Origin: Chloromonas sp. AAM2
Lineage: Eukaryota; Chlorophyta; Chlorophyceae; Chlamydomonadales; Chlamydomonadaceae
Reading direction: 5' to 3'
NCBI GenBank assembly: GCA_004335635.1
Contig: QAXH01006328.1
Span: 282 to 21,145 of the forward strand
DNA: 20,864 nt
Under the pieces are notes generated by a model. The model saw only the letters and a program-made list of their open reading frames with translations, ran no database searches and was not told the DNA's origin. The position numbers and the translations under genes were made by a program. This document shows, one piece after another, positions 20,313 to 20,864 of the stretch. The first letter of the stretch is position 1, and each line of letters starts with the position of its first letter.

Positions 20313-20561
20313 GTCATCAGTACAAAGAAGCTGCAGGAATTTAGGATCTCGTACACGACCCCGGCAGCCTATTATCCAGTTTGGAGTCGATTCAAAGCTT
20401 ACAAGGCCGTTGCATACTGGGTCGAAGGCATGCATTGCCGGCTGGCACAGCTGCAGGTAGTCCTGTCTGCATTGATGCCCAGGCACCAGCAGCAGCAGCA
20501 GCAGCTGCAGCAGCAGCTATTGGAAGCCGTGATGGGCCGCAGGAACAATGTGGTCATCTGA
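20313..20561 (+). CDS. Possible orphan 3' exon with polyglutamine tract
   Basis: After the acceptor-like TGCCAG|GTC, a frame without a suitable ATG start runs 82 codons to TGA at 20559-20561. It reads 'FRISYTTPAAYYPVWSRFK', then 'AYWVEGMHCRLAQLQ', then Q6-L-Q3 encoded by CAG repeats, and ends 'MGRRNNVVI'. The aromatic-rich start and helical Gln/Leu tail look protein-like, but I recognise no family. The frame extends open a little upstream of the acceptor. The other two forward frames here are also open for long stretches, so chance is a real possibility. If real, earlier exons should lie upstream on the plus strand. Confidence 0.28.
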   Translation, partial: VISTKKLQEFRISYTTPAAYYPVWSRFKAYKAVAYWVEGMHCRLAQLQVVLSALMPRHQQQQQQLQQQLLEAVMGRRNNVVI

Positions 20562-20590
20562 ACCTGAGCGTGTTTCTCTGGCAGCATGAG

Positions 20591-20611
20591 TAGGGTTAGG
20601 GTTAGGGTTAG
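20591..20611 (+). repeat. Interstitial telomere-like tract (TTAGGG, 3.5 units)
   Basis: TAGGGTTAGGGTTAGGGTTAG is a perfect 21-base tract. TTAGGG is the telomere repeat in some green algae; others use TTTAGGG or TTTTAGGG. It sits a few bases before the retrotransposon homology. Confidence 0.9.
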
Positions 20612-20616
20612 CACAT

Positions 20617-20864
20617 GAACTCATTTGCAATTGTCATGCCCATGTCAATGAGTTTTGCTATCTGGGCAGCATTCATCAAGATTCAGTGCAACAGGAGACA
20701 GAGCTCAGTACGCGCATACGGCAGGCAGGTGTCGCCTTCCATGACCTTCAACGCAAGGTGTTCAGTGATTGGGGTGTCAGCTTGACCAGCAAGATGCGCA
20801 GTTATAAGGCGATTGTTGTGCCTATCCTGATTTATGGGGCTGCTGAGTCATGGGCACCAACTAG
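20617..20864 (+). mobile_element. Non-LTR retrotransposon (LINE) reverse transcriptase fragment, 5'-truncated
   Basis: One uninterrupted frame reads 'HVNEFCYLGSIHQDSVQQE', then 'TRIRQAGVAFHDLQRKVF', then 'SKMRSYKAIVVPILIYGAAESW', and runs off the end of the window. This is the region just after the catalytic core of LINE reverse transcriptases: 'F.YLGS' followed by 'RI..A..AF..L' and 'K...Y...V.P.L.YG.E.W'. The catalytic YADD part, expected within about 300 bases upstream, is missing, so the copy is truncated on its 5' side, at or near the TTAGGG tract. The open frame suggests a fairly young insertion. The clade cannot be fixed from this piece. Confidence 0.85.

Noticed and set aside
20096..20344. 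Plus-strand frame starting with ATG at 20096
   Set aside because: No recognisable domain; it overlaps another open frame at 20313 and ends without a clear donor.

Overview
This window looks like nuclear DNA of a green alga, probably a chlorophyte. Four multi-exon genes can be rebuilt by joining frame-compatible exons at splice sites. The 21 modelled introns are 85 to 743 bases long. One gene belongs to the DUF506/PDDEXK_6 family, which is best known from plants and green algae. Another encodes a p25-alpha/TPPP protein of the kind found in ciliated eukaryotes, Chlamydomonas included. TGTAA-type candidate polyadenylation signals lie downstream of three of the genes. Base composition is about balanced. 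I cannot assign a class or genus from the sequence alone.

Layout. 1-354 (+) is the last coding part of an unidentified gene. 355-3273 has no recognised gene, only simple and dispersed repeats. 3274-4531 (-) is the DUF506 gene, with an open frame at 4701-5336 (-) that may supply more 5' exon. 5337-8056 separates the divergent DUF506 and TPPP genes and holds one unassigned minus-strand open frame. 8057-9830 (+) is a 7-exon TPPP gene (157 aa). 9831-10894 is the convergent gap between TPPP and the next gene. It contains a diverged local duplication, a (GTT)13 tract and a 32-base run of Ns. 10895-14656 (-) is an 8-exon 3-mercaptopyruvate sulfurtransferase gene (301 aa). 15647-19758 (-) is a 6-exon TruA-family tRNA pseudouridine synthase gene (425 aa) with an organelle-type N-terminal extension and a CACGTG-rich minisatellite in its last intron. 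19759-20864 holds a possible orphan exon, an interstitial TTAGGG tract and the start of a non-LTR retrotransposon reverse transcriptase fragment that runs off the window.

The four genes are separate transcription units with unrelated jobs: plant-type regulator of unknown biochemistry, microtubule/cilium-associated protein, sulfur metabolism and RNA modification. There is no sign of a functional cluster. Points worth a second look are two GC-AG introns among 21, the telomere-like repeat joined to a LINE fragment, the G-box minisatellite, the duplication around the sulfurtransferase stop codon, and a 27-base exact repeat that reads like the 3' end of two related exons. I did not find a convincing new biological system.
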